From Lepus europaeus (taxonomy: Eukaryota > Chordata > Mammalia > Lagomorpha > Leporidae): a stretch of 64,000 nt of DNA. Shown here piece after piece: positions 56,301 through 64,000 of the stretch (position 1 is its first letter; each line of letters opens with the position of its first letter). The DNA lies in assembly GCF_033115175.1 (NCBI RefSeq), contig NC_084831.1, positions 45,602,002 to 45,666,001 of the forward strand, written 5' to 3'. The position numbers were made by a program, and so were the translations under genes. The notes under the pieces were generated by a model. That model ran no database searches, was not told where the DNA came from, and worked only from the letters and a program-made list of their open reading frames with translations.

Positions 56301-58584
56301 CTGCTCTCCCTGGGTGGGCTCTGAAAGAAGAGGGAGCTGGGTGGGGTGGAGCACAGGGCCGGGAGCTGGAGACGGCTCTGAGCCCAGCTCCCCATCTGCG
56401 ATGACCCAAGGGTCCCTTCCTGCTCTAAGAGCTGGGTCTCTAATTCCTTGTCCAAATCTGTCTCCTTCGCATCAGACAAAAACAGGAAACAAAGGGGCGG
56501 GACACCTGCCAGGCAACCTGACACTGGAATCGGAGGCCCTGGGTGCCAGTGTCTGTCCATATCCCTGTGGCATCTCGCTCAGGGAAAGAAGCCCACCAGA
56601 GAATGGCGGTCTGGCTGGTGGCTAACCTCCAAGTTCAAAAGCAGCAAGGGCTGGATGCCCTGGGGGCGGTGTCTAAGTTTTTGAAGGGCTTTGTCAAAGT
56701 CACTGGAAGAATTGTTAAAGATATCTTAGCATGGGAAGAAATTTCCCTGACGTTTCTTTAAAGTTACTTTTCAGTCCGTCTCCTCTCCAAAACGGATGCC
56801 TCTTCCACCATCAACCCCTCCTGCTCTGGCTGGCTGGGGGACTTCTCCAGGCCACCTCCAACTACCAATCCCCAACTTAGGGCCCCAGGGCCCCAGGCTG
56901 CAAAGCCCTCCTGGTATGCAGACCCCTCTGCCAATCATACAGACAAATCCTTTCTTGTTTTGAGCTGGGCCTGGAAAGCCAGGCAGACATCACTCACAAC
57001 CCCGCTGGCTTGGCTGCAACCTTGGCTCCTGCCCTAGGCTCTCCTGGGGGCCCCCTCTCCCCCAACAGCAAGACTGTTTACCAGCCTTGGCAAGTCTCAA
57101 ATGCTGCCGGGGTCGGGTGGGGGGAGGAATGCACGTTGTCAATGAACTTCCCTAAGGAAGACGATCCTCCTTCCAAGAGGGGGCTAGCAGGCAGGCTGAG
57201 GCCGCAGGGCATCGCCTAGGTGCGCCTAGGGGAGCCAAACCCTGCCGTCCCACCCCGGCTGCTCCTGTTGCTGTCCTCTGAATGCCAGAAAGGGCGGCCC
57301 CAAGCCCACTGGGACAGGCAGGTGAATGGCGGCGTGACGGGCACATAGCGGACACGGACTCCTTCCTGGGGACCCGCGGAAGGACCCTGCACGTTACAAC
57401 CTAACCCTCCAGCCCTCAATGCTCTCCCCGAATTCTGCTTTGAGCCCCAGTCCACCTGGGGTGTCGGATGGCTGAGTGAGGGGGGAGAGAACATGAAAAG
57501 GTACAGTACCTGGTTTCCCATTCTGATCGGGGGCCTGGGGCCGCCTGCGTATCGCGGTGACATAAAAGGCTGCAATTACAGGGAATTAGGTCAACGACAG
57601 CCTGCGCCAGTGTGCAGTGACCAACACAAACGCTTTCCACTCCACAAAGTCCGGTCTTGTGGCAACTACGGATCTTTTAAGCTCTCTTTCTCTCGGTGGC
57701 CTCGTCCCTCCAGGCAAAACTTCCTCTGGGCAGAGGGGATGACAGATCCACACGGCACGCGGGGCCCCCGAACTCTACGTGTGTTCACGGAGAGCTACTC
57801 CGGGCAGGGGGGCAGCGGCCGAGACTTTGCACAGGACGCGGAAGGACAGCTAACCCCGCTCAGGGCCCAGGGGGAGAGCTCTGCTCTCGGCAAGGGCAGT
57901 GAGAAGGTACGAGAAAGGACTCACGCCTCCCCTCTGCAGGGGCTGCACACAGAGCTGGACATACACGCGCGTGTGCACACACACAGAACCCCCCCCCCCC
58001 AGCGGGGCGGCGGGGTGGGGAGGGCAGTGAGGACTTCAGGAGCACACGATGGAGGACAGGGAGGGGAGAGCGGGCGCCCCAGCCTAATGCAGAACAGGCG
58101 AGGGAGCTTTCTCAGCAGCGAGGGTGCACAGAGGAGAGGCTCGGGATGCAGCTTCGCTTACAAACGAATGGTTAACCAAACGCAAAACCAAACCAAAAGT
58201 GAGAGAGGAAAAACCAAAAACGCAAAGGCCGCTGACAAGGTCACAGGAACAGGTTTGTTTTTCTCTTTTCTTTTGGTTTTCTATCCCAGCTGGGTGTGAG
58301 GTCCAAAAATGAGGAGTATCTTTAGGTTTAGGAAAAAAAAAAGGTTTTTTTTTTTGTCTGTTTTGTTTTTTAATCAGCTCGTCCGTAGAGACCGCAAGGC
58401 AATGGCTAGAGCACATTGTCAGTTTTGTTTTTCCTCTGCCGGCTCTTCATCCTCCGCGCCCCGCGCCCCCCGGCCGGCGGCGGGCGAGCCACAGTGCGTT
58501 TACCTGACTGTGGGCTCCCATCATGCTGCTAGCATTGTGAGGTGGAGGCTGTGCGTGCGGCGAGGGCTGTGACCCCGGAGGACC
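38326..58584 (-). CDS. SSBP3: SSBP3, single-stranded DNA-binding protein 3 (C-terminal 266 residues, 13 exons)
   Basis: SSBP3/SSDP1 is a nuclear cofactor that binds and stabilises LDB1 in LIM-homeodomain complexes. The LDB1-binding LUFS/LisH region is N-terminal and encoded outside the window. Coding exons in transcript order: 58584-58504, 57569-57510, 53713-53647, 53550-53474, 48803-48739, 48156-48108, 47612-47577, 46833-46779, 45539-45469, 39073-38995, 38878-38850, 38767-38666 and 38355-38326. They total 801 nt (266 codons plus TGA) with every phase matching. The product is the Pro/Gly/Met-rich transactivation region, with blocks [52 protein letters not shown] and the C-terminus YSPSMTMSV. 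Human SSBP3 has 388 residues, so residues 123-388 are covered. The paralogues SSBP2 and SSBP4 are similar, but synteny beside MRPL37 favours SSBP3. Confidence 0.96.
38356..38665 (-). other. Last SSBP3 intron (310 bp)
   Basis: Very GC-rich short intron. It contains the ETS-type tandem duplication and no stop codon in the frame of the upstream exon. Confidence 0.85.
38565..38616. promoter_or_regulatory. Cluster of ETS-type sites in a 23-bp tandem duplication
   Basis: ACCGGAAGTG at 38565-38574, the palindrome ACTTCCGGAAGT at 38585-38596 and ACTTCCGGT at 38608-38616 give four GGAA half-sites of the high-affinity ETS/GABPA form. A 23-bp unit (38566-38588) is repeated at 38589-38611 with a single C/T difference. 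Function is unknown. Confidence 0.6.
38666..38767 (-). CDS. SSBP3: SSBP3 penultimate coding exon
   Basis: 102 nt, 34 codons, phase 0/0, acceptor CTCCACAG and donor AAT|GTAAGC. Encodes [26 protein letters not shown] and LHSFQNDN. The 310-nt intron after it is open in the same frame (see findings). Confidence 0.94.
38850..38878 (-). CDS. SSBP3: SSBP3 29-nt micro-exon
   Basis: Only 29 nt, acceptor CCTTGCAG and donor AAA|GTGAGT. It completes Gly and encodes SGDIDGLPK. Introns on both sides are short (116 and 82 bp), which favours exon recognition by intron definition. Confidence 0.92.
38995..39073 (-). CDS. SSBP3: SSBP3 Met/Gly-rich exon
   Basis: 79 nt, acceptor CCCTCAG and donor TTAG|GTGAGC. 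Encodes [18 protein letters not shown] and PHHMNGSL plus one base of Gly. Confidence 0.94.
39693..39988 (+). mobile_element. C-repeat SINE, full length
   Basis: Head GGGGCTGGCCCTGTGG, tail AAATAAAATAAATAAACCTT, in an SSBP3 intron. Confidence 0.92.
40455..41127. mobile_element. Ancient L1M fragment, left part
   Basis: Runs from a CAGCTTTATTGAGAGATAAT segment through GCCATCCTAGTGGGCG to ATCTTTTCATGCGCTTATC, typical of L1M 3' regions in sense order. Confidence 0.75.
41128..41412 (-). mobile_element. C-repeat SINE inserted in an L1 fragment
   Basis: TTTTGAAAGGCAGCGTTACA to ACCACAGCATGGCTGCC; L1 sequence continues on both sides. Confidence 0.88.
41413..41840. mobile_element. Ancient L1M fragment, right part
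   Basis: Continues the same L1 after the SINE: TTTAAATTGGGTTCTTTTTA, TCTTTACATATTTTGGAT and TGTACTTTAGGTGTTGTATC. Confidence 0.75.
42050..42205. repeat. AT/CA-rich complex microsatellite
   Basis: Interrupted TATATG/TACATA dinucleotide-like tract that is largely self-complementary, in an SSBP3 intron. Confidence 0.85.
42320..42628 (-). mobile_element. C-repeat SINE
   Basis: GAAAGGCAGTTACAGAGAG to CCACAAAACGCTGGCCCC. Confidence 0.9.
45469..45539 (-). CDS. SSBP3: SSBP3 exon in an AT-rich, conserved-looking setting
   Basis: 71 nt, acceptor CCTACAG and donor AAC|GTAAGT. Completes Asp and encodes [19 protein letters not shown] and SRAN. Both intron flanks are unusually AT-rich and full of TAAT motifs compared with the GC-rich introns nearby. 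Confidence 0.94.
45540..46778 (-). other. SSBP3 intron
   Basis: 1.2-kb intron with AT-rich exon-proximal sequence (45545-45725), four copies of a TCAGGG-type hexamer (45884-45909) and a TG-rich stretch (46275-46325). Confidence 0.75.
45884..45909. repeat. Four copies of GGTCAG
   Basis: Perfect hexamer array; read in another register it is TCAGGG, a known telomere variant repeat. Confidence 0.85.
46779..46833 (-). CDS. SSBP3: SSBP3 exon
   Basis: 55 nt, acceptor ATCTCCAG and donor CAG|GTAAGA. Encodes [18 protein letters not shown] plus one base of Asp. Confidence 0.94.
46834..47576 (-). other. SSBP3 intron
   Basis: 743 bp; a young C-repeat (47150-47479) fills nearly half of it. Confidence 0.8.
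47150..47479 (-). mobile_element. C-repeat SINE, young subfamily
   Basis: TTTATTTATTTATTTTTGAC tail to GCTGCGGCGCTGGCC. It shares the CAGTGAGAGAGACAGAGAG and GAACTAGAACCCTGG features of the young copy at 1031. Confidence 0.92.
47577..47612 (-). CDS. SSBP3: SSBP3 12-codon exon
   Basis: 36 nt, acceptor GTTTCCAG and donor GTG|GTAAGT, phase 0/0. Encodes [12 protein letters not shown]. Confidence 0.94.
47613..48107 (-). other. SSBP3 intron
   Basis: 495 bp of unique GC-rich sequence; nothing else recognised. Confidence 0.75.
48108..48156 (-). CDS. SSBP3: SSBP3 exon
   Basis: 49 nt, acceptor TCTCCAG and donor TCA|GTGAGT. Its first base completes Met; it then encodes [16 protein letters not shown]. 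Confidence 0.94.
48157..48738 (-). other. SSBP3 intron
   Basis: 582 bp of unique sequence; nothing else recognised. Confidence 0.75.
48739..48803 (-). CDS. SSBP3: SSBP3 exon
   Basis: 65 nt, acceptor CGTTGCAG and donor AT|GTAAGG, splitting the Met codon. Encodes [20 protein letters not shown] and N plus two bases of Met. Confidence 0.94.
50350..50674 (+). mobile_element. C-repeat SINE
   Basis: Head GACTGGCGTCCTGGTGC, tail AAATAAGCAAGTCTTAAAA. Confidence 0.9.
51229..51545 (-). mobile_element. C-repeat SINE, diverged and interrupted
   Basis: Tail segment broken by AT-rich sequence (51268-51316); the body from GTTCACTCCCC onward is readable and the head is eroded. Confidence 0.75.
52165..52255 (-). 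mobile_element. MIR-like fragment
   Basis: ACCAGGCACCGTGCCAGAAC and CTCCCATTTCACAGATGCGG. Confidence 0.5.
53474..53550 (-). CDS. SSBP3: SSBP3 exon
   Basis: 77 nt, acceptor CTCTCAG and donor CAG|GTAAGC. Encodes [16 protein letters not shown] and MGPMGPGPQ. The intron separating it from the previous exon is only 96 bp. Confidence 0.94.
53647..53713 (-). CDS. SSBP3: SSBP3 exon
   Basis: 67 nt, acceptor TCTTTCAG and donor AAG|GTAGAG. Encodes [18 protein letters not shown] and TRQQ plus one base of Gly. Confidence 0.94.
53714..57509 (-). other. SSBP3 intron
   Basis: 3.8-kb intron with one C-repeat (54125-54445); otherwise unique GC-rich sequence in which I see no gene. Confidence 0.75.
54125..54445 (+). 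mobile_element. C-repeat SINE
   Basis: Head GGGTGGCTCTGGGGCAC; unusual AAAC-rich tail (AAACAAACAAAC). Confidence 0.88.
57510..57569 (-). CDS. SSBP3: SSBP3 exon, 20 codons, phase 0/0
   Basis: Acceptor AATTGCAG and donor CAG|GTACTG. Encodes [20 protein letters not shown] exactly. The 368-residue human isoform is 20 shorter than the full form, consistent with skipping of this exon. Confidence 0.94.
57570..58503 (-). other. SSBP3 intron between the two phase 0/0 exons
   Basis: 934 bp with no SINE. It has a CA/C-rich stretch (57965-58005) and purine/pyrimidine homopolymer runs (58325-58360). The absence of SINEs between two likely cassette exons may reflect splicing constraint. Confidence 0.7.
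58504..58584 (-). CDS. SSBP3: SSBP3 exon, 27 codons, phase 0/0
   Basis: Acceptor CCTCACAG and donor CAG|GTAAAC. Encodes [17 protein letters not shown] and [10 protein letters not shown]. Its length is a whole number of codons; the known shorter human isoform of 361 residues is 27 shorter than the 388-residue form, consistent with skipping of this exon. Confidence 0.93.
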
Positions 58585-59474
58585 CTGTGAGGCCAGACAG
58601 TAGAGGCAGGTTATAGATCACGGCACATGGAGAAGCGCAGGAGAAGCTCAAAAGAACAAAACTTAAACCAAAACGGAGGTGGCGGCGGCGGGCGTGCGGG
58701 GGGTGGAGGGGCTCTGGCTGGCGGGGGAGGTGGTGGAGCTGCTGCTGGGGAGGGAGAAGCTGGTCAGTGCAGTCACAGGGACTCGGCAGGACAAAATACA
58801 AGGAGGCACGCTGGTCACAGGCCCCGGACACAAAGCCTACGCAGGAGCGGAGTTTGCCACGTCAAATACGCTGGTGGAGACAGGCTCGGGGAGGGCGCAA
58901 TGGCGCGCAGAACAGGGCCCTCGGATGCTCCCCGGACCCAGGGGCAGGGCACCTGCGTGCGGCTCGCAGGGGTGGGAGGGGGCCTGCCCTCAAGGAGCTC
59001 ACAGTCTAGGGGGCCAGAGACAGGGTTGCGGGTAACGAGGGGACAGTGATGCGCGAATAAGAACAGAGGCGGTAGGAGCAGGTGCAGCCACAGATGGAAC
59101 GAACGGGGCAGGAGAGGTGCGGACAGTCCAGGGGCGGCCACCCGGCGCAGCTAGTGTGCAGGGGCTCTGCGGCAGGCAGGGTTTCTCCTTCCTGTTTTTA
59201 CTGATGAGGAAACCGAGCCTCAAGCGATGCAGGGACCTGGCCACGGACACGACTGGCTAAGTGGCTGAGCCAGATGAGATGCTGGACGGCCGCAAGGCCC
59301 ACCCCCATTCTTGCAGCCCACAGCCAAGCACAGGCTTGGCAGACAGGCCTAGGGACCCAACTGCTGAGTGGGTAGGTGGGCATCGAGGCCAGGCTCTCTA
59401 CACCAGCCAGCAGAGAGCCACCTGAGTCCCAAGTCCTGGCCCGTTCTGACTTGATACCCCTGGGAAGAGATGGG

Positions 59475-59804
59475 CAGGGGGCTGATGCTACGGCGTAGCT
59501 GGTAAAGCCGCTGCCTACAGCAGCAGCAACCCATATGGGTGCCAATTCAAGTCCCAGCTGCTCCACTTCCAATTCAACTCCCTGCTATGGCTTGGGAAAG
59601 CACTAGAAGATGGCCCAAGTCCTTGGGTCCCTGCACCTGTGTGGGAGACCTGGAAGAAGCTCTTGGCTTCTGCCTTCAGATCAGTCCAGCTCCAGCTGCT
59701 GTGGCTATTTGGGGAGTGAACCAGTGGATGGAAGACTCCTCTCTCTCTCTCTGCGTTTCAAATATACAATAAATATATTATAAATAAATCTTTAAAAAAA
59801 AAAA
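59475..59804 (+). mobile_element. C-repeat SINE, full length
   Basis: Head GGGGGCTGATGCTACGG, tail ending AAATAAATCTTTAAAAAA. Confidence 0.93.
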
Positions 59805-59907
59805 GATATGAGCAGATGAAATCCCTTAAACCAAAGGGCTATGGGCTGGAACCATCAGAGAATGCTGACATCAATTCAGTGGGCTGCAATCATTACTTAC
59901 GGGGGGA

Positions 59908-60246
59908 GGGGAGTGTGTGGCATTGTGGTGTAGCAGGTCAAGTCACCGCCTGCAATGCCAGCATCACACATGGGTACTGGTTTGAAGCCTGGCTCTTCCA
60001 TTTCCAACCCAGCTCCCTGCTAATATGCCTGGGAAAACAGCAGAGGATGGTCCAGGTCACTGGGCCCCCGTACCCACATAGGAAACCCGGAAGAAGCTCC
60101 TGGCTCCTGGCTTCAGACTGGTCCAGGTCCAGCTCCAGCTGTTGAGGCCATCTGGGGAGTGAACCAGCAGATGGAAGATCTCTGTCTTTTCCTCTAACTC
60201 TGACTTTCAAATAAATAAATAAATAAATAAATCTTTTAAAAAAGGA
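59908..60246 (+). mobile_element. C-repeat SINE, full length
   Basis: Head GGGAGTGTGTGGCATTGTGG, tail of six AAAT units. Confidence 0.92.
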
Positions 60247-60326
60247 ACCTGACACAATTAAAAAAAGAATTAGAGGTTTATGCGTTTGAAGCAGATTATA
60301 CTTCATGTCTAAATAACACACACTAG

Positions 60327-60608
60327 GAGCCAGCACTGTGGCGTAGTGGGGTAAGCAGCTGCCTACAATGGGCACTAGTTTGTGCCCTGGCTGCTCCACT
60401 TCCGATCCAGCTCTCTGCTATGGCCTGGGAAAGCAGCGAAGATGGCCCAAGTCCTTGGGCCCCTGCACCCATGTGGGAGTCCCAGAAAAAGCTTCTGACT
60501 CCTGGCTTCAGCCTGGCCTGGCCTAGCTCTACTTGTTTAGTCATTTGGGTAGTGAATTAGTGGATGGAAGATCTCTTTCAAAAAATTAAGTAAATCTTTA
60601 AAAACAAA
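60327..60608 (+). mobile_element. C-repeat SINE with small internal deletions
   Basis: Head GAGCCAGCACTGTGGCG, shortened tail AAGTAAATCTTTAAAAAC. Confidence 0.9.
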
Positions 60609-61009
60609 TATATACACACACATAGGTCTTCAAAAAGCTTGTGGAAAATGCATTTTGGGGACACTATGAACTATGCACAGATTTCAACTTTTTGAACCAA
60701 AATAAGCTTATCTTCTAATTCCATTTTCCCACAAACTCTCTGAGGTGCCCGCACGTGCAGGAGTGTAGACTGATCTCAGTGCCGAAAGGGTTTTATAAGG
60801 GTTGGAGTTGGACAGCATGGGGAGCCTGCCTTGGAAACGACTCCTGGCCAGTGCAGGCCAGCAGAGCTGGACAAGGGCGCTGGGGGAGGAGCCACGCCCC
60901 AATCCACCCTTCCCCATTCCCCACTCTGTTGTCCTTGGAAGCTGCTTTTGAGAAAAATTCAAAACACGCATGGGGGATGAGTGTGGTTAAATTAAAAAGA
61001 AGAGAGGGC

Positions 61010-61310
61010 AGCACAAGCGTCTGGCCTAGCGGTTCCGGTGCCAGGTAATTCACCGGCACCCTACACTGCAGTACCTGGGCTTGACACCTGGCTCTGGCTC
61101 CTGACTCCAGCGTCCTGCTAACGAAGACCCTGGGAGGCGATGGTGATGGCTCAATAACGGGGGTCCTGTCGCCCATGTGGGAGACCTGGATTGAGTTCCC
61201 AGCTGCCAGCTTCAGTTCTCGGCCCAGGGCCACCGAGGGCATTTGGGGAGTGAACCAGTGGATGGAGAGCACTCTGCGTCTCGGTCTCACCACCCCTCAG
61301 AAGAAAAAGG
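61010..61310 (+). mobile_element. Old C-repeat SINE
   Basis: Diverged head; GGGGAGTGAACCAGTGGATG block clear; A-rich tail eroded. Confidence 0.8.
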
Positions 61311-61599
61311 GAGGGAGACACACGCAAAGGATCTTCCTCCTCCGTGGTCCCCCCTCAGCCAGGCCACCAAGCCTCTTGCTCGCTTAGGAGACAGCCCAGA
61401 ACTGGGGAGGGAGTGAAGGGCAGACACGAGCTGGGGCACACGGAGACCAGAGGAGAGGTGTGCAGGACCAGATGCTGAGGGCTGTGCAGGAACCTGAGGG
61501 CACCACTGGGGACAGGCCTGGGAATTTCTTGGCTAAGCGAGGGGCTGCTCACTTCCGGCAAGCTCTGAGGAGCAGATGTTCCCCTACCTGCCATGCTAC

Positions 61600-61930
61600 T
61601 AATTTCAACAAGTGTGTGTCTTTCTAGCGGCTGCCAGCAACGGCATGGTTTGTTACCATGAGCAATTTTCTTAATTAACAGACATTAATTAGCCATTTAG
61701 CAATTTTGCAAGCATTTGTTTAGCGGCTTTCCTAAACATGAATACCACTGTGATAATGGCACTGATTAGAGGGTCCCCTAATTAACAGCACAGGGAAGGG
61801 AAACTGAAATCACATAAATTAAAAAGGGAGGGGAAGTTAATGAAGGCGGGACATATTTGCACCTGCAAGTCTTTTGTACCACGGAACTTGGGTGTAATGT
61901 AAACAAAACAAGATAATTCAAAGCCAACCC
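61600..61930. promoter_or_regulatory. Candidate conserved non-coding element rich in homeodomain sites
   Basis: AT-rich island in GC-rich intronic sequence. It has TTAATTAA (61671-61678), ATTAATTAG (61684-61692), CTAATTAA (61778-61785) and further TAAT/ATTA cores and no recognisable transposon. This texture is typical of vertebrate developmental enhancers. Conservation was not tested. Confidence 0.4.
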
Positions 61931-64000
61931 CCAAAAAGAGAAAAAAGGGAGAGGAGGAGGAGGAGGGTTCAAGGGTGAGGTCCAGCTGCCAAGAGGGGGC
62001 AGCAGGCCCGGTGCAAGCTCCGTGGCGGGAAGGCAGCACCCCCTCCCGTGCAAGCCTCGCCTCGCCTCCCTCCCTGGAGCGGGCAGCCCGGCTCCAGGCA
62101 GGCCCCTCGCACCTGTGTGCCCCACTGGTCATGGAGGTCGCAGCGGCTGGCTTGCTGATTTTGAGAGAAAACACGGGTACAGGACCCCGAGTGTCCAGCG
62201 GAGCCTCCAGTGACGGCAGTGTTACGGTCGTGAGGGCAGAATGCACCTGACTTGCTGGGCCTGGGGCCTCCCCCACAAGCTCCCCGTCCGGCTGTGGTAA
62301 CCAGACCACGAATGGGTGGACGCGGCACACCTTTGCTCTCAATAAAGCTGCTTCAAGACCAAAGCCAAGAAGCAGGAAGACGGAGCCCCAGCTCAGCCCT
62401 GGCAACTTCTCCGGCTACTCCGTGTGCGGGGAGCAGTCAGGGGAGGGAGCAGCGGCCAGGAGCCTCCTCTCTGACTTGATGCTGTGAATTGGAACACCAA
62501 AGCCAAGGAGCAAACCCTCCCTGCTGCCCCCCAAGACAGGACACAGCTCAAGACAGCTCAGTACCTCCCCAGCTCACCTCCTGCCCCCAGCAATCCAATC
62601 CAGGTTCTGCCTGCACGCCCCCAGCCAGGCCCAGCACCACGGGAGCAGGACAAGCCTTTCCCCCAGGGAAGCAAACCCTGCCGCTGCCCAGTGGGTCCCC
62701 TACCTCCACACAGGGCTCCGTCTCGACGTCCCTGCTGTTTATGCCAAGCCTGGGGCGCTCAGCACACTCTGGGTCGAGGGCATGTTTCTGCGATTGAACC
62801 CTACACAGCCTGGCCCCACTAAGGGGCAAAGAACGTAGGCTGTGGTTGCCCACAAAGAAAATGACAGCCGCGCGGCCCATCTCTGCCTGCAGGCACGGGC
62901 TCCACTCCGCCGCCTGCGTTCTCCGGGTTTTGGAAAAGTGGCGTCTCCCTTCCCTGCCCGCACGCTCAACAGGAGGCTCTGTGTAGGCTTGGGGGCAACG
63001 GAAGATGCGCTTTCCATCTGTTACCCACGTGGGCCAGAGGTGACCAAAAAGGATCTCAGCCAGGGAGTGCGCCCTTGGCAGGGAACGGGAGCCTGGCTCC
63101 TCCCTACACTCTGCACTGATCCGGCGGGCAGGTGGAGGGAGGCAGAGGCGGCGGCCTCGAGCAGATGAGGACTGATCAGCTGTCTCACACACAACTCACC
63201 TGGGGGGCCCTGCTGACTCCCACTTGTTAAAGAGGGAGCATCTAGAAGCCTGCTTGGCCAGGACGAGCCCGCAAGCCCAGCCTCCCCTAGACGGCCCTCT
63301 CCCGCCCACTCGCCAAGGGCCACTTTCCGTGGCAGGTGCTGCTTATTCCCTCTCCTGTTCTGCCACGGGTCTCGCAGAGCAGCTGGCCAGACCGGGACAC
63401 GGGGCGTCCTTACTAACAGTTCACGGAGAACCACGCCTGTCTGGCAGGTTTCTGTCATCTCCTCCTCCCACATCCTCCCTTCGCAGGGGGGGAGACAGTG
63501 GCCCAGGACAGAGGGTCGACTTGTCCAAGGCTACAGAGCATAAGTTGGCGGCTAAGCCTCATCTCGCAGCCGCAGCCCAGACCTCTCCTCACGCCGCCGC
63601 GTCCCTGTCCACTTCTACATGAGACACAAAAGTTGGGTTTGCAAAGCCGGCTCTGCCCCCGACTGCACTTCCATCCTCGCCTCCCCTGCAGTGACCGTGG
63701 CCTCCACCTGTGATGGCGCACTGAGTCCTGGGCTGCTCCAAGTGAGGGCCGTGGACAGCTCCTTCCCTGACGCTCATCAGGCCTGCCTAAGTATGGAGAG
63801 GTGCAGCCGGGTCTCAAAGTCTGCTTCTGGAACTCAAGCGGGTCCCAGGGAGCGCGCCACCCTGCAAGCCTGTGGCAGCACGGAGACAAGAACAACGAGA
63901 GGGCCCCGAGCGACGGAAGGACCTGGGTGCTGACCTGTGTCTGACCAGCCCCAGGCTGGGGTGGCAGAGGCACATCAGGCTCTCCCCGAAGAGCTCCCAG

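Larger units (their letters stand above)
58585..64000 (-). other. SSBP3 intron (continues past the right edge)
   Basis: At least 5.4 kb. No upstream SSBP3 exon (the one ending in GFFQ) is visible. It holds four plus-oriented C-repeats (59475-61310) and an AT-rich conserved-looking island (61600-61930), then GC-rich unique sequence to the edge. Confidence 0.75.

Overview
This window is ordinary mammalian euchromatin, and the organism is very probably European rabbit or a close lagomorph. The main evidence is the roughly 40 copies of the tRNA-derived C-repeat SINE (CSINE), a family specific to lagomorphs. Each copy has a head like GGGGCCGGCGCTGTGG, an internal GGCCCAAG..CTTGGGCC palindrome and an A-rich tail ending near AAATAAATCTTTAAAA. 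Older MIR, L2, L1M and hAT-type fossils lie between them. The gene order CYB5RL (minus) - MRPL37 (plus) - SSBP3 (minus) matches human 1p32.3.

Layout. Positions 1 to about 14,030 hold the 5' half of CYB5RL on the minus strand. Four coding exons encode residues 1-179, and the gene runs off the left edge. Its predicted first exon lies head-to-head with MRPL37 across a short CpG-rich promoter with an inverted CCAAT box and a YY1-type AAGATGGCGGC element (about 14,033-14,212). MRPL37 is complete at 14,213-28,881. Its seven coding exons give an intact 423-residue mitochondrial large-subunit ribosomal protein, with AATAAA at 28,963. A 7.7-kb intergenic block follows (about 28,990-36,690), with no gene I can support. 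The 3' part of SSBP3 on the minus strand occupies about 36,690 to the right edge. It has a roughly 1.64-kb 3' UTR and 13 coding exons encoding the last 266 residues; the exons for the N-terminal LUFS/LisH part are outside the window.

Function. The three genes do not form a pathway. CYB5RL is a predicted FAD/NADH cytochrome b5 reductase-like enzyme with an added N-terminal oxidoreductase-like Cys motif. MRPL37 serves mitochondrial translation. SSBP3 is a nuclear LDB1 cofactor. CYB5RL and MRPL37 may share a promoter. MRPL37 and SSBP3 converge.

I found no previously undescribed system. The most unusual structures are: a SINE that reverses orientation at its own internal palindrome (12,126-12,420); a tandem duplication of ETS-type sites in the last SSBP3 intron (about 38,565-38,616); homeodomain-site-rich AT islands that look like conserved non-coding elements (about 61,600-61,930 and around the exon at 45,469-45,539); two minisatellites (2,941-3,344 and 26,421-26,709); and a last SSBP3 intron that is open in frame throughout. 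All gene models come from reading splice sites and reading frames and from recalled knowledge of the families; no alignment was run.
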